Assembly (NCBI RefSeq): GCF_902489635.1 | Contig: NZ_CABUAN010000002.1 | Location: 1 to 64,000, forward strand | DNA: 64,000 nt | Direction of reading: 5' to 3' | Source of the DNA: an uncultured Porphyromonas sp. | GTDB taxonomy: Bacteria > Bacteroidota > Bacteroidia > Bacteroidales > Porphyromonadaceae | Shown: one piece after another, positions 35,942-43,546 of the stretch | How positions within the stretch are numbered: the stretch's first letter is position 1 | Layout of the letters: each line of letters starts with the position of its first letter | Notes under the pieces: model-generated | Told to the model about the DNA's origin: nothing | What the model saw: only the letters and a program-made list of their open reading frames with translations | The model's database searches: none | Translations under genes and position numbers: made by a program

Positions 35942-36520
35942 TGAGCTGGGCGCAGGGCTGACGCATTATGTACAATGAGCTCGTTTACCTCTCTATTCCT
36001 CGTCTATCGTTGTGTGTGGCTCTTGAAAATTCGATTATGATGCGTCATCCCTAGCTGGGAAAAGTTGATGCCAGCTCGCCACAATAATTTAGAACTGACT
36101 ACATATCGAAACGGCACCGTGTAGGGGAAAACTGATTTCCACGTGGATATTTCAAAATCTCCACGTGGAGAATTTTTATTTCCCACGTAGGAAAGAAAAA
36201 ATTCCTCGGAGGAATCAAATGAAACTTCGGAGGAAATGAATGACGCCCACGTGGAAAATAAAAAATATCCACGTGGAGATTTGAGATTTTCCACGTGGAT
36301 ATTCGAGAAAGGAGGGAATCGGACGAATTTCCCCGTAAAGATATGTAAATAGAGATTAGAGGTTAGAAGTTAGAGATTAGGGATCGGAGAGCATCGGAGG
36401 AGGAGAGATTGGAGCGCAGAACTGACACATTTATATAGTGAGCTCATCTATGCCTCGCTTGTGGCTCATGTGTAGCTCCTGACAGAGCGATTATAATGCG
36501 TCACCCCTGTGAGCTGGGCG
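35942..36520 (-). mobile_element. Complete A-M-A non-autonomous element (copy 3, inverted M) with target duplication
   Basis: Element 35953-36509: A module 35953-36052, block M in reverse orientation 36053-36417 (CCACGTGG palindromes at about 36139-36300), A module about 36418-36509. The outer ends are cagggctgacgcattatg and ttataatgcgtcacccctg. The duplicated target is gagctgggcg (35943-35952 and 36511-36520), or 11 bases with the t on both sides. The right end abuts the promoter of the His-rich gene, about 17 bases upstream of its -33 TTG. No protein gene is seen within. Confidence 0.8.
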
Positions 36521-36526
36521 AGTCGC

Positions 36527-36556
36527 TTGCGGGGAAAAATATTTTTACTACCTTTG
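36527..36556 (+). promoter_or_regulatory. Promoter TTG-N19-TACCTTTG for 36572
   Basis: TTG 36527-36529, 19 bases, TACCTTTG 36549-36556. A start at about 36562 makes the ATG at 36572 the first possible start codon. Confidence 0.75.
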
Positions 36557-36571
36557 CGGGCGATAAAGTTT

Positions 36572-36949
36572 ATGAGAAGACTCACACATATCGATATGCC
36601 GACGCGAATGACGGCTGTGCTATTGGGGCTAGTATACGTACTGGCTCTGATGGGACAAGCTATGCACCAGCACGACGCAGGAGCCTTCTCAGTGGTAAAC
36701 TATGCTACCTCTCAGTCTGACACAGGCGGTGAGGAGCATCATGAAGCTAGCTCAGAGGTCTATCTGGTCAACAACGTGACCTGCCCCGTCTGCGAGTTTC
36801 ACCTCGGCGTCACCGACCAGTGTGCCGTAGCACCTTCTTTTGCAGTGGACGAGTGGGATGCCCCTGCTCCCGAGCTGCAACCCGAAGCTGTACACCTAGC
36901 CCTGAGAGAGGGCAAAGCTCTAAGAGCCCCACCAGTGAGATACTGCTAG
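36572..36949 (+). CDS. Small exported protein with metal-ligand-like motifs
   Basis: A 125-residue protein. The ATG at 36572 is used because the promoter lies between it and the longer frame's start at 36509. An N-terminal hydrophobic segment (MTAVLLGLVYVLALMGQA) anchors or exports it. The exposed part starts with HQHD, has EEHHEA, a CPVC pair, EFHLG and a final Cys. Such His and Cys features suggest metal binding or a metal-sensing membrane protein, resembling DUF2946-like small proteins upstream of TonB receptors. Function is inferred from context: the following genes are a TonB receptor and a His-rich DUF4625 lipoprotein. Confidence 0.6.
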   Translation: MRRLTHIDMPTRMTAVLLGLVYVLALMGQAMHQHDAGAFSVVNYATSQSDTGGEEHHEASSEVYLVNNVTCPVCEFHLGVTDQCAVAPSFAVDEWDAPAPELQPEAVHLALREGKALRAPPVRYC

Positions 36950-37204
36950 CCACACTCCTATCAACTGTGTGGCTACAAGCGGACTAGCTCTACGCCTATG
37001 CTCCGCTTGCTGTGCTGACCTTGGCTGACAGCCCAAGGTGTGAGCGACCCTAATGTCGCTCTCCTCTTCCCTAGCATAGCTAGACCATATCTATGTGACG
37101 CAATCCTATACGTACGCCTGCTCCTCCGCTGTGTGTGAGCTAAGCTATCGGTATAGTGGTGCGCACGATCTCCTTACATTTCACTGGTTAATAACATTTT
37201 TGCG

Positions 37205-39382
37205 ATGTATAGACGATACATTTGCTATCTACTACTATATCTCATCCCGATGGTGGCTCTAGCTGAGCCGTTCGCCTTGAGATCTGATAGTGTCGCACTA
37301 GAGCCTCACACATTTGACGAGACGCTCCAGACGGTAGAGGTGCGGGCTAATAGCAAGCGACTCAAGACCATGCGTATCGGTCAGACGATCGAGTGGCTCG
37401 ACAGCACTTATCTGACACAACACTTTACGGGCAACTTTGCAGCGACTCTGAGCACGCTACCTGGGGTCAATGTGATCACGATCGGCTCTGGCTACGGTAA
37501 GCCGGTGATCCGAGGTCTAGGCTTTAACCGCATCGCCTATGTCGATGGCGGCCTCAAGCAGGAGGGGCAACAGTGGGGTGCCGACCATGGACTGGAGGTG
37601 GACGCCTTCGACCAGGACCCTGTACAGGTGATCAAGGGTGCTGGCTCCCTCCTCTACGGCAGTGACGCCCTAGGCGGAGTCATCGTGAGGCAGCCGGCTG
37701 CGACTCCTCACAAGCAAGGCCTCTACGGCTCCTATACCATGATGGGGCAAAGTAGTACCATGGGCGGTGGAGGCAGTCTCATGATGGGCTACCTGCACGG
37801 AGCGCACCACATCCGCTTACGTATGAGCGGTCAGTATCATGGCGACCGCAATGTGACAGCCGATAGCATCACCTACCTCACCCGCTGGATACCTATATAT
37901 AATCGTAGGCTAAAGAACAGTGCCACACAGACCTACGCCTCGCAACTACGCTACGAATGGCTAGGAGAGCAGGTCAAAGCTTCGCTACAAGCTTCTGTCA
38001 ATGGCGAGCGCAGTGGATTCTTCCCAGGAGCTCATGGCGTGCCAGACCTTAAGCGTGTGCTACCTGACAAGAGTCGATACAACATCGAGCTACCTTACAG
38101 CACCGTGCGTCAGATCTCTACACAGGGCAGCCTACAGTGGCGAGTCTCTCCGCAGTGGCAGTTGATCGGCGAGCTAGGCTGGCAGCAGAACTTGCGCCGT
38201 GAGCTTAGTGCCTTCCACACCCACTACGGGACGATGCAGCGACCCGAGCGGGACGCTGACTTGGAGTTTGAGTTTGACCTCAAGACTTTCTCAGCACGCT
38301 TGCAGGCCAGCTACTACGCCCCGTGGGGTGGCAAGTGGACCTTAGCCACTGATGGGCAGTACCAGTGGCACAAGCGGAGAGGCTACGGCTTCCTCCTGCC
38401 AGACTACCAGCGGGCGACGAGTGGTGTGAGTCTGACCTATCAGGGACGCATAGCCCAGGGGCTACACCTCACCAGTGGTCTGCGCTACGACCTAGGCTAC
38501 ATAGCGATGAGTCCCTACCACGACCCCTACCTAGCTGACTACCTTAAGGAGCGTGGCGAGTCCTCGGCAACCTTGGCGCAGTACTACTACAGCAGTCAGG
38601 AGGGCGAGCGGAGGTGGCACGACCTCTCGGGTAGTGTCGGCTTATCTTGGCAGATCAATCGGCATTGGCTCTGGAAGGTTAATCTAGGCAGAAGCTTTCG
38701 CCTGCCAGGCATCTACGAGCTTGCAGCAAATGGCATCCACCACGGCACCTTCCGCCACGAGGTTGGCGACCCATCGCTAGGCAGTGAGCAAGGGTGGCTA
38801 CTAGATAGCGAAGTGGGCTTTCATAATGATCTGTGGAGCTGCACGGTATCTCCCTTTGTGACCTACTTTACCAACTACATCTTCCTACAGCCCTCGGGTG
38901 AGTGGTCTATACTGCCCCACTCGGGACAGATATACCGCTACCAATCCACTCGGGCACTCTTCACAGGCGTCGAGCTGGAGGGCACTTGGCATCTGCATCC
39001 GCAGTGGGACTACCACCTGCAGGGTGACTACGTCTACACCTACAATGTGGCAGACCATCTAGCTCTCCCCTACTCGCCACCAGCACGCTTGAGCCACGAC
39101 TTGACCTGGCACCCTACCCACTGGGCGCTCTCGCTCAAGCATCGCATCATCGCTCCCCAGCATCGCATAGCGCGCAATGAGGAGCCAACACCTGGCACAG
39201 CCTCCCTACTAGACCTAGCTGTGACCTACGATGGACAGTTCAGAGAGAGCAACTACCGCATCTCTCTAGCTATCCAAAACATCTTGAACAGCCGCTACTA
39301 TGACCACATGAGTTACTACAGGCGAGTCAATCTCCCTGAGGCTGGACGAAACCTATTGCTAACAATCAATCTATCATTCTAA
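37205..39382 (+). CDS. TonB-dependent outer-membrane receptor
   Basis: A 725-residue receptor. Signal peptide about residues 1-20 (MVALA). Plug domain from about 45 to 165: VEVRANSKRLKTM, TLSTLPGVNV, GKPVIRGLGFNRIAYVDGG, QWGADHGLEVDAFDQDPV and GAGSLLYGSDALGGVI. The beta-barrel follows and ends in a terminal aromatic (LLLTINLSF). The plug sequence is like the ZnuD/heme-type receptors rather than the SusC class (no long N-terminal carboxypeptidase-like extension is present). With the His-rich partners at 36572 and 39394, metal (zinc, iron or heme) import is the best guess. Start at ATG 37205, no clear promoter of its own; a 255-base gap precedes it. Confidence 0.9.
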   Translation: MYRRYICYLLLYLIPMVALAEPFALRSDSVALEPHTFDETLQTVEVRANSKRLKTMRIGQTIEWLDSTYLTQHFTGNFAATLSTLPGVNVITIGSGYGKPVIRGLGFNRIAYVDGGLKQEGQQWGADHGLEVDAFDQDPVQVIKGAGSLLYGSDALGGVIVRQPAATPHKQGLYGSYTMMGQSSTMGGGGSLMMGYLHGAHHIRLRMSGQYHGDRNVTADSITYLTRWIPIYNRRLKNSATQTYASQLRYEWLGEQVKASLQASVNGERSGFFPGAHGVPDLKRVLPDKSRYNIELPYSTVRQISTQGSLQWRVSPQWQLIGELGWQQNLRRELSAFHTHYGTMQRPERDADLEFEFDLKTFSARLQASYYAPWGGKWTLATDGQYQWHKRRGYGFLLPDYQRATSGVSLTYQGRIAQGLHLTSGLRYDLGYIAMSPYHDPYLADYLKERGESSATLAQYYYSSQEGERRWHDLSGSVGLSWQINRHWLWKVNLGRSFRLPGIYELAANGIHHGTFRHEVGDPSLGSEQGWLLDSEVGFHNDLWSCTVSPFVTYFTNYIFLQPSGEWSILPHSGQIYRYQSTRALFTGVELEGTWHLHPQWDYHLQGDYVYTYNVADHLALPYSPPARLSHDLTWHPTHWALSLKHRIIAPQHRIARNEEPTPGTASLLDLAVTYDGQFRESNYRISLAIQNILNSRYYDHMSYYRRVNLPEAGRNLLLTINLSF

Positions 39383-39393
39383 TCTTCAATACT

Positions 39394-39894
39394 ATGATGA
39401 AAAGATCAATCTTCACATCAATCACGCTCCTCAGTTGTCTCGCTTTGGCGACAGCCTTCACAGGTTGCAAAGAGGAGCCCATCGACACCACCAAGCCTGT
39501 CATCGAGCTCATCGAGCCCGAAGACAATGACTCACTTCGCATCGGAGACGAGCATGGCGTACACTTTGAGATGAAGCTCTCGGACAACGACCTCGTCAAG
39601 TCGTACAAGATCGACGTCCACAACAACTTCGACGGGCACTCGCACACCCGCGATCTACGTCACGGTGATGACCAGACGAAGCCCTTTAGCTTCAATAAGG
39701 AGTACAGCGTCAACCAGCGCAACGCCTCTATCCACCACCACGACATCAAGATACCCGCCGATGCGACGCCTGGTGAGTACCACCTTCTAGTCTACTGCGT
39801 GGATCGCTCGGGCAATGAGTCGATGGTAGCTCGTACCGTCATCCTCTCCAAGGATGCTCCTGGTGATCATCACCACGACCATGACCACGAGTAA
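39394..39894 (+). CDS. DUF4625 lipoprotein with His-rich tail
   Basis: A 166-residue lipoprotein (lipobox FTGC, about Cys25). After IDTTKPVIELIEPEDND comes a beta-sandwich typical of DUF4625 (HFEMKLSDNDLVKSYKIDVHN, YHLLVYCVDRSGNE). Histidines cluster in the core (HSHTRDLRHGDD, SIHHHDIK) and at the C-terminus (DHHHDHDHE), strong signs of divalent metal binding. It starts 11 bases after the TonB receptor gene, so it is probably the surface or periplasmic partner of that receptor. It converges with the small RNA array to its right. Confidence 0.8.
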   Translation: MMKRSIFTSITLLSCLALATAFTGCKEEPIDTTKPVIELIEPEDNDSLRIGDEHGVHFEMKLSDNDLVKSYKIDVHNNFDGHSHTRDLRHGDDQTKPFSFNKEYSVNQRNASIHHHDIKIPADATPGEYHLLVYCVDRSGNESMVARTVILSKDAPGDHHHDHDHE

Positions 39895-40002
39895 GGCGGG
39901 CAAGAGACATTAATTTGTTTAGTGTATGTGATAGGGAGGGGTGTTACCGGGATGGTAGCGCCCCTCTCGCCTTTTCAGCGCTACCACAGCAAGGAATGGC
40001 AT

Positions 40003-40098
40003 AAAAAAACGGAAAGCCAGCTCTTCACAAAAAGAACTAGCTCCCGCTGTCGAAGAATAGCTGGGTTCCCAGCTAATCCTCTTAGACTCATTCGAATC
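40003..40098 (-). ncRNA. Array unit M (family 2): small RNA
   Basis: Promoter 40104-40111 with TTG (40132-40134) at N20. The transcript has the perfect hairpin TAGCTGGG-AA-CCCAGCTA (40058-40075), the phrase ATTCTTCGACA, a second hairpin AGCTAGTTCTT...AAGAGCTGGC, then CCGTTTTTTTA (40003-40009). It is closely related to unit E at 41084-41162. Confidence 0.7.
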
Positions 40099-40145
40099 CA
40101 CTGCAAAGGTAGCGACACTACCTGAGACAGCCAAATCTATAGTAT

Positions 40146-40236
40146 AAAAGAAAGAGCCAACTCCTCAGGTTCTTACTACAAACGCAGTATATAGCCTATA
40201 ATTAAAGGCAGGCTGAGTGAATTAGCTCTTTCTTAG
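40146..40236 (-). ncRNA. Array unit L (family 1): small RNA
   Basis: Promoter 40288-40295 with TTG at N20, then a 50-base leader with hairpin GGGC-TTGC-GCCC. The module is closed by AGAAAGAGC (plus 40225-40233) pairing with GCTCTTTCT (40149-40157), then TTT. Inside is the family core CTGCCTTTAATTATAGGCTA with TACTGCGTTTGTAGTA. Nearly the same as unit B. Confidence 0.7.
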
Positions 40237-40456
40237 GAGCGACGAACGGCGGGGCGCAAGCCCGATCTCTTACCGAACCTCACATCGCAAAGGTAATGAC
40301 AATGTCTGAGATGAGCAAAACAACGGCCTAGACCTCGCAAGTCTCACGAGGGGTGTATCTCTTGTAGCGGGCTACACGTAAATCTGCTCAGTAGACTTGC
40401 AATGAGAGTCGCAGAGTCTATGACAATAAACGAAACAACCAAGCATCTACAGACAA

Positions 40457-40530
40457 CAAAAGAGGGGCTTCTGAACGCTCGCTCCCTGCTCCACGGCCCT
40501 GGGAAAGACTGATATCAGAAACTCCTCCTT
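40457..40530 (-). ncRNA. Array unit J: small RNA
   Basis: Promoter 40538-40545 with TTG at N20. The 5' arm GAGGAGTTTCTGA (plus 40515-40527) pairs with TCAGAAGCCCCTC (40462-40474), followed by TTTTG. Interior: CTGATATCAG and CCC/GGG stems. A further 150 bases to the next promoter hold the hairpin GTAGCCCGCTAC and no frame. Confidence 0.65.
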
Positions 40531-40611
40531 CTTGCCACAAAGGTAGTGACAATATCTCAGATGAGCAACTCGCCATGAGATAGAAATCTACGGCTTCCCC
40601 CGTCTGTAAAC

Positions 40612-40702
40612 GAAAAAAAGAGCAATTAGTTAGTGCTTCCCTTTATAACGCTCTATAACGTACGGAAGACTTCCAACCAATTGCTCTCTGCTTGCAACGA
40701 TA
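40612..40702 (-). ncRNA. Array unit I: small RNA
   Basis: Closing stem AGAGCAATT / AATTGCTCT (plus 40679-40686 and 40620-40627), then TTTTTTT (40613-40619). Weak promoter TATCGTTG (plus 40695-40702) with TTG 19 bases upstream. Interior hairpin GGAAGTCTTCC. Confidence 0.6.
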
Positions 40703-40759
40703 CTATTTATAATTCAAACGACAAGCCTTCCTGCCGAACAATCCGGCTAACTAGTACCA

Positions 40760-40864
40760 TTGAAGAAGCCGAGCTAGCCCGGCTTCTAAACAATCAGGGA
40801 AGTGGCAGCTTGACATTACTCGCGCACATCGCCTAAATAACTTCCCTTCCTGTGCCACAATGGT
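40760..40864 (-). ncRNA. Array unit H: small RNA
   Basis: Promoter variant TACCATTG (plus 40857-40864). 5' arm GGGAAGT (40840-40846) pairs with ACTTCCC (40797-40803). A terminator-like hairpin AGAAGCCG-n8-CGGCTTCT follows (40764-40787). Confidence 0.5.
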
Positions 40865-40929
40865 AGTAGCTATATTTGAAGCACCTCGCTTACCAGCAAA
40901 GCAAGACGCAAGGTGACTTACCAAGGCGC

Positions 40930-41010
40930 AAAAAAGCCCAAGTAATTCACTTGGGCCTGGAGCAAGGGGCGTTCCTCCACAACTAGAGGAGGATTAAACG
41001 ACACCCTCGC
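40930..41010 (-). ncRNA. Array unit F: small RNA with classic terminator
   Basis: Promoter 41015-41022 with TTG at N20. The RNA has a CCTCC...GGAGG hairpin and ends in GCCCAAGT-GAAT-ACTTGGGC followed by TTTTTT (40930-40956), an ordinary Rho-independent terminator. About 80 nt. Confidence 0.7.
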
Positions 41011-41083
41011 ACTGCAAAGGTAGTGACAATATCTCAGATGAGCAACTCGCAATGAGATAGAAATCTAAAGATGCCCTCTATGT

Positions 41084-41162
41084 AAAAAGCAACAAGCTAG
41101 CTCTTCATATGAAAGAACTAGCCCCTGTGTCGAAGAATAGCTGGGTTCCCAGCTAATCCTCA
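41084..41162 (-). ncRNA. Array unit E (family 2): small RNA
   Basis: Hairpin TAGCTGGG-AA-CCCAGCTA (41138-41155), ATTCTTCGACA, hairpin GCTAGTTCTT...AAGAGCTAGC (41096-41122), then GCTTTTTAC (41084-41090). Same parts in the same order as unit M (40003-40098). It has no promoter of its own; probably made with units C and D from 41346-41353. Confidence 0.6.
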
Positions 41163-41167
41163 TTGTA

Positions 41168-41245
41168 GAAAAAGGACGTACACCCCAAACGCTCTTACCT
41201 CGTTCCCGACGTTTAGGTGAGACTCACATTGGGATGTACGTCGTT
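41168..41245 (-). ncRNA. Array unit D: structured RNA module
   Basis: Closed by GACGTACATCCC (41231-41242) pairing with GGGGTGTACGTC (41175-41186), then CTTTTTC. Interior hairpins GTGAG-T-CTCAC and AAACG...CGTTT. No promoter of its own between it and unit C. Confidence 0.55.
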
Positions 41246-41266
41246 TCTTGCCTTTACAGCAAGCGT

Positions 41267-41342
41267 GAAGAGTAAACCTCAATTCGTTCCATTACAGAAT
41301 ATAGCCTTCAATTAAAGGCAGCTCGAGTGTTTACCTCTTCTA
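41267..41342 (-). ncRNA. Array unit C (family 1): small RNA
   Basis: Promoter 41346-41353 (TACCTTTG; -33 box not consensus). Closed by GAAGAGGTAAAC (41329-41340) and GTTTACTCTTC (41267-41277) with one bulge. Interior core CTGCCTTTAATTGAAGGCTA, then TATTCTG; shared with units B and L, while the closing stem is different in sequence. Confidence 0.65.
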
Positions 41343-41370
41343 CCGCAAAGGTAGTGATTATATTTCAAAG

Positions 41371-41457
41371 GGAAAAGAGCAAACTCCCCGAGTTCGTACT
41401 GCAAACGCAGTATATAGCCTATAATTAAAGGCAGGCCGAGTGAACCTGCTCTTTCTT
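41371..41457 (-). ncRNA. Array unit B (family 1): small RNA
   Basis: Promoter 41462-41469 with TTG (41490-41492) at N20. AAAGAGCA pairs with TGCTCTTT (41447-41454 and about 41375-41382), then TCCC. Interior: ACTC/GAGT extension, hairpin GCCT-TTAATTAT-AGGC, and the perfect hairpin TACTGC-GTTT-GCAGTA. About 87 nt. Confidence 0.7.
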
Positions 41458-41506
41458 ACCACAAAGGTAGCAACTATCTTTGAGACAGACAACTGGGCTT
41501 GAATTC

Positions 41507-41630
41507 AAAAGAGCAGATTTATGTAGCTCTGCTATTTAACCAAAGTGAGATCTAAAAGACCAGAGCCAGCTTCCTTATGAAAACTGGCTCTTCGTGCGAA
41601 CAATCACAGGTCAACTGTCGACTGCTCTTA
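41507..41630 (-). ncRNA. Array unit A: small RNA
   Basis: Promoter 41636-41643 with TTG (41664-41666) at N20. AAGAGCAG (41622-41629) pairs with CTGCTCTT (41509-41516), then TTG. Interior hairpin AGAGCCAG...CTGGCTCT and CAGAGC...CTG. About 123 nt; the first unit of the array when read in its direction. Confidence 0.7.
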
Positions 41631-41919
41631 TGCCACAAAGGTAGCAACTATCTTTGAATCCAGCAAGCTCTTCTTTATGGAGTGTTGAGACGCTTGGTGA
41701 TTACAGAGCAATGTGGCATGTAGGAGAGTTCAGTCGCAAGAGGCTCTCTTATTACCTTCTCACTCTCTATCAATGGGACCTTGACGGGGTCGCTGAAGCA
41801 CCTTCGATCATGCTCAACGAGTGATGCCTAGAGCACAGAAAGCTCAACCGCATCGCTGCGACTGAGCCTTCTCGTTGTTTTTATTCTGCCGATTGGCAGG
41901 TCAGCAATCTTAGCTATGA

Positions 41920-43383
41920 TTACTTGCGCTTAGGAGCGTTCTTGAGGATCGCTACGAGGTGGCGCCAGAACATCTCCACCGTCTTGATCTCCATACGCTC
42001 TGCGGGTGAGTGTACGTCACGCATCGTCGGGCCGAAAGAGACCATGTCGAGGTAAGGATACTTCGCGAGGAAGAGTCCGCACTCGAGACCTGCGTGGATA
42101 GCCTTGACCTCAGGATCCTTGCCGAAGAGCTCACGGTAGGTGCTCTCAGCAACCTTTAGAATCTCAGAGTCGGGGTTCGGTGCCCAGCCGGGATAGCCGT
42201 CACGAACCTCTGTGCGTGCACCTGCTAGCTCGAAGAGAGCGAGGAGCATATTGCCCACATCCTCCTTGAGCGACTCGGTAGAGCTGCGCTGGCTTGTCTC
42301 GATGCTGATCACATTGCCTTCCTGCATCTTGACACTGGCTAGGTTGGTAGAGGTCTCTACGAGTCCCTCTAGCGAGTGGCTCATGCCCATCACACCGTGA
42401 GGACAAGCGTAGAGCGTGCGGATGACCGTGTCAGCCGTCTTCTTGTCGACGACCTCCTTAGGGGTTGTGGTTGTCTCCACACGGAGGTTGACATTAGGAT
42501 CGACCTTCTTGAGCTCATTGCGGAACTCAGCGTCCATCTCGTTTGCCCAGATAGCTAAATTCTCCTTGCGATTGGCAGGGATCGTGATGACAGCCTTAGC
42601 CTCACGAGCGATAGCGTTGTGTAGATTACCACCATCAATCATAGCTAGGCGCATCTCGGGCACCTCCTTGAGTACCTTATATAGGTAGCGCACGAGGAGC
42701 TTATTGGCATTGCCTAGACCGACATGGATGTCGCCACCACTGTGTCCGCCCTTGAGACCGCTTACCTTTACCTCGAGAGCTATCTGCCCAGCGGGCGTAG
42801 CCTCTGTGGTGTAGTCAAAGAAAGCCATTGTACCCATACCGCCAGCGCAGCCGATGAACATCTCGCCCTCATCCTCACTATCGAGGTTGATGAGGATGCG
42901 CCCCTGGACGAAGCCTGGCTCGATACCCATGGCACCGGTCAGACCAGTCTCCTCATCTACTGTAAAGAGGCACTCAACGGGTCCATGCTCTACGGTGGGG
43001 TCGGTTAGGACAGCTAGCCCTGCAGCGACACCAATACCGTTGTCAGCTCCTAGGGTCGTACCCTCAGCGTGAATCCATCCGTCGGTGATCTTGGTCTTGA
43101 TAGGATCCTTGTAGAAGTCATGCTCTACGTCACTATTCTTCTCGCAGACCATATCTACGTGACCCTGGAGGATGATGGTCTCGCGGTCCTCCATACCAGG
43201 CGTCGCACCCTTGCGGATGACGATATTACCTGTCTTATCCTGCGCATAGTCTAGGTTATGCTCCTCGGCAAACTTCTTGAGGAAAGCCAGTATCTGCTCC
43301 TCATGCTTGGAGGGGCGAGGGATCTTGGTGATTTCGTAGAAGTGCTGCCAGATGGGCATGTGAGTTAGATCTGTTATTTGCAT
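41920..43383 (-). CDS. pepD: Aminoacyl-histidine dipeptidase (M20 family)
   Basis: A 487-residue zinc dipeptidase that splits Xaa-His and other dipeptides; PepD/carnosinase type. The metal-site phrases are ILQGHVDMVCEKN (His in GHVDM, about residues 76-80), GTTLGADNGIGVAAGLAVL with Asp about 119, VDEETGLTGAMG with the catalytic Glu-Glu (about 148-153), and HAGLECGLF near 430 for a late His ligand. Full length for the family. It fits the peptide-based metabolism of an asaccharolytic organism. It is alone on the minus strand, upstream of the small RNA array. Confidence 0.95.
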   Translation of the reverse strand: MQITDLTHMPIWQHFYEITKIPRPSKHEEQILAFLKKFAEEHNLDYAQDKTGNIVIRKGATPGMEDRETIILQGHVDMVCEKNSDVEHDFYKDPIKTKITDGWIHAEGTTLGADNGIGVAAGLAVLTDPTVEHGPVECLFTVDEETGLTGAMGIEPGFVQGRILINLDSEDEGEMFIGCAGGMGTMAFFDYTTEATPAGQIALEVKVSGLKGGHSGGDIHVGLGNANKLLVRYLYKVLKEVPEMRLAMIDGGNLHNAIAREAKAVITIPANRKENLAIWANEMDAEFRNELKKVDPNVNLRVETTTTPKEVVDKKTADTVIRTLYACPHGVMGMSHSLEGLVETSTNLASVKMQEGNVISIETSQRSSTESLKEDVGNMLLALFELAGARTEVRDGYPGWAPNPDSEILKVAESTYRELFGKDPEVKAIHAGLECGLFLAKYPYLDMVSFGPTMRDVHSPAERMEIKTVEMFWRHLVAILKNAPKRK

Positions 43384-43479
43384 CGTTTATTGCTTTGAAA
43401 AGTTAGAATATAAGCTTGTTAACTACCGCACGATATCAGTTTGTCACCTCAAATGCGTGCGTAAGTCCGACAAAAGGTA

Positions 43480-43487
43480 TACCTTTG
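43480..43487 (+). promoter_or_regulatory. -7 promoter element (TACCTTTG) upstream of 43547
   Basis: TACCTTTG 60 bases before the ATG at 43547; it lies inside the longer frame starting at 43457, which argues for the shorter start. Confidence 0.6.
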
Positions 43488-43546
43488 TCTACCTAAGAGG
43501 TGTAGCACTATGCTACTCTCCCTCTGCAAATATACTAAGAAAAACT

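Larger units (their letters stand above)
39895..41919 (-). other. 2-kb region without protein genes: array of small structured RNAs
   Basis: No credible reading frame on either strand. Minus-strand TACCTTTG-type promoters lie at plus coordinates 40104-40111, 40288-40295, 40538-40545, 40857-40864 (TACCATTG), 41015-41022, 41346-41353, 41462-41469 and 41636-41643. Six of the eight have TTG exactly 20 bases upstream. Hairpin-closed modules follow each (listed separately). Bases 41672-41919 hold no clear module; a hairpin at about 41838-41869 may end the pepD transcript. Confidence 0.75.

Noticed and set aside
40080..40100. tRNA-like T-loop phrase (attcgaatcc)
   Set aside because: No cloverleaf arms or CCA-side pairing around it on either strand.
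40633..40836. A 67-residue plus-strand frame in the RNA array
   Set aside because: No promoter on its strand, no conserved feature, and it runs across two structured minus-strand modules.
40146..41630. Retron (msr-msd) or integron attC sites
   Set aside because: The paired ends resemble retron a1/a2 arms or attC arms, but no reverse transcriptase or integrase is in the window, and the arms do not fit the attC core sites; the promoters argue for free RNAs. It stays as a possibility only.
39895..41919. CRISPR array
   Set aside because: Units are unequal in length and content, have their own promoters and terminators, and there is no regular direct repeat with unique spacers; no cas gene is in the window.
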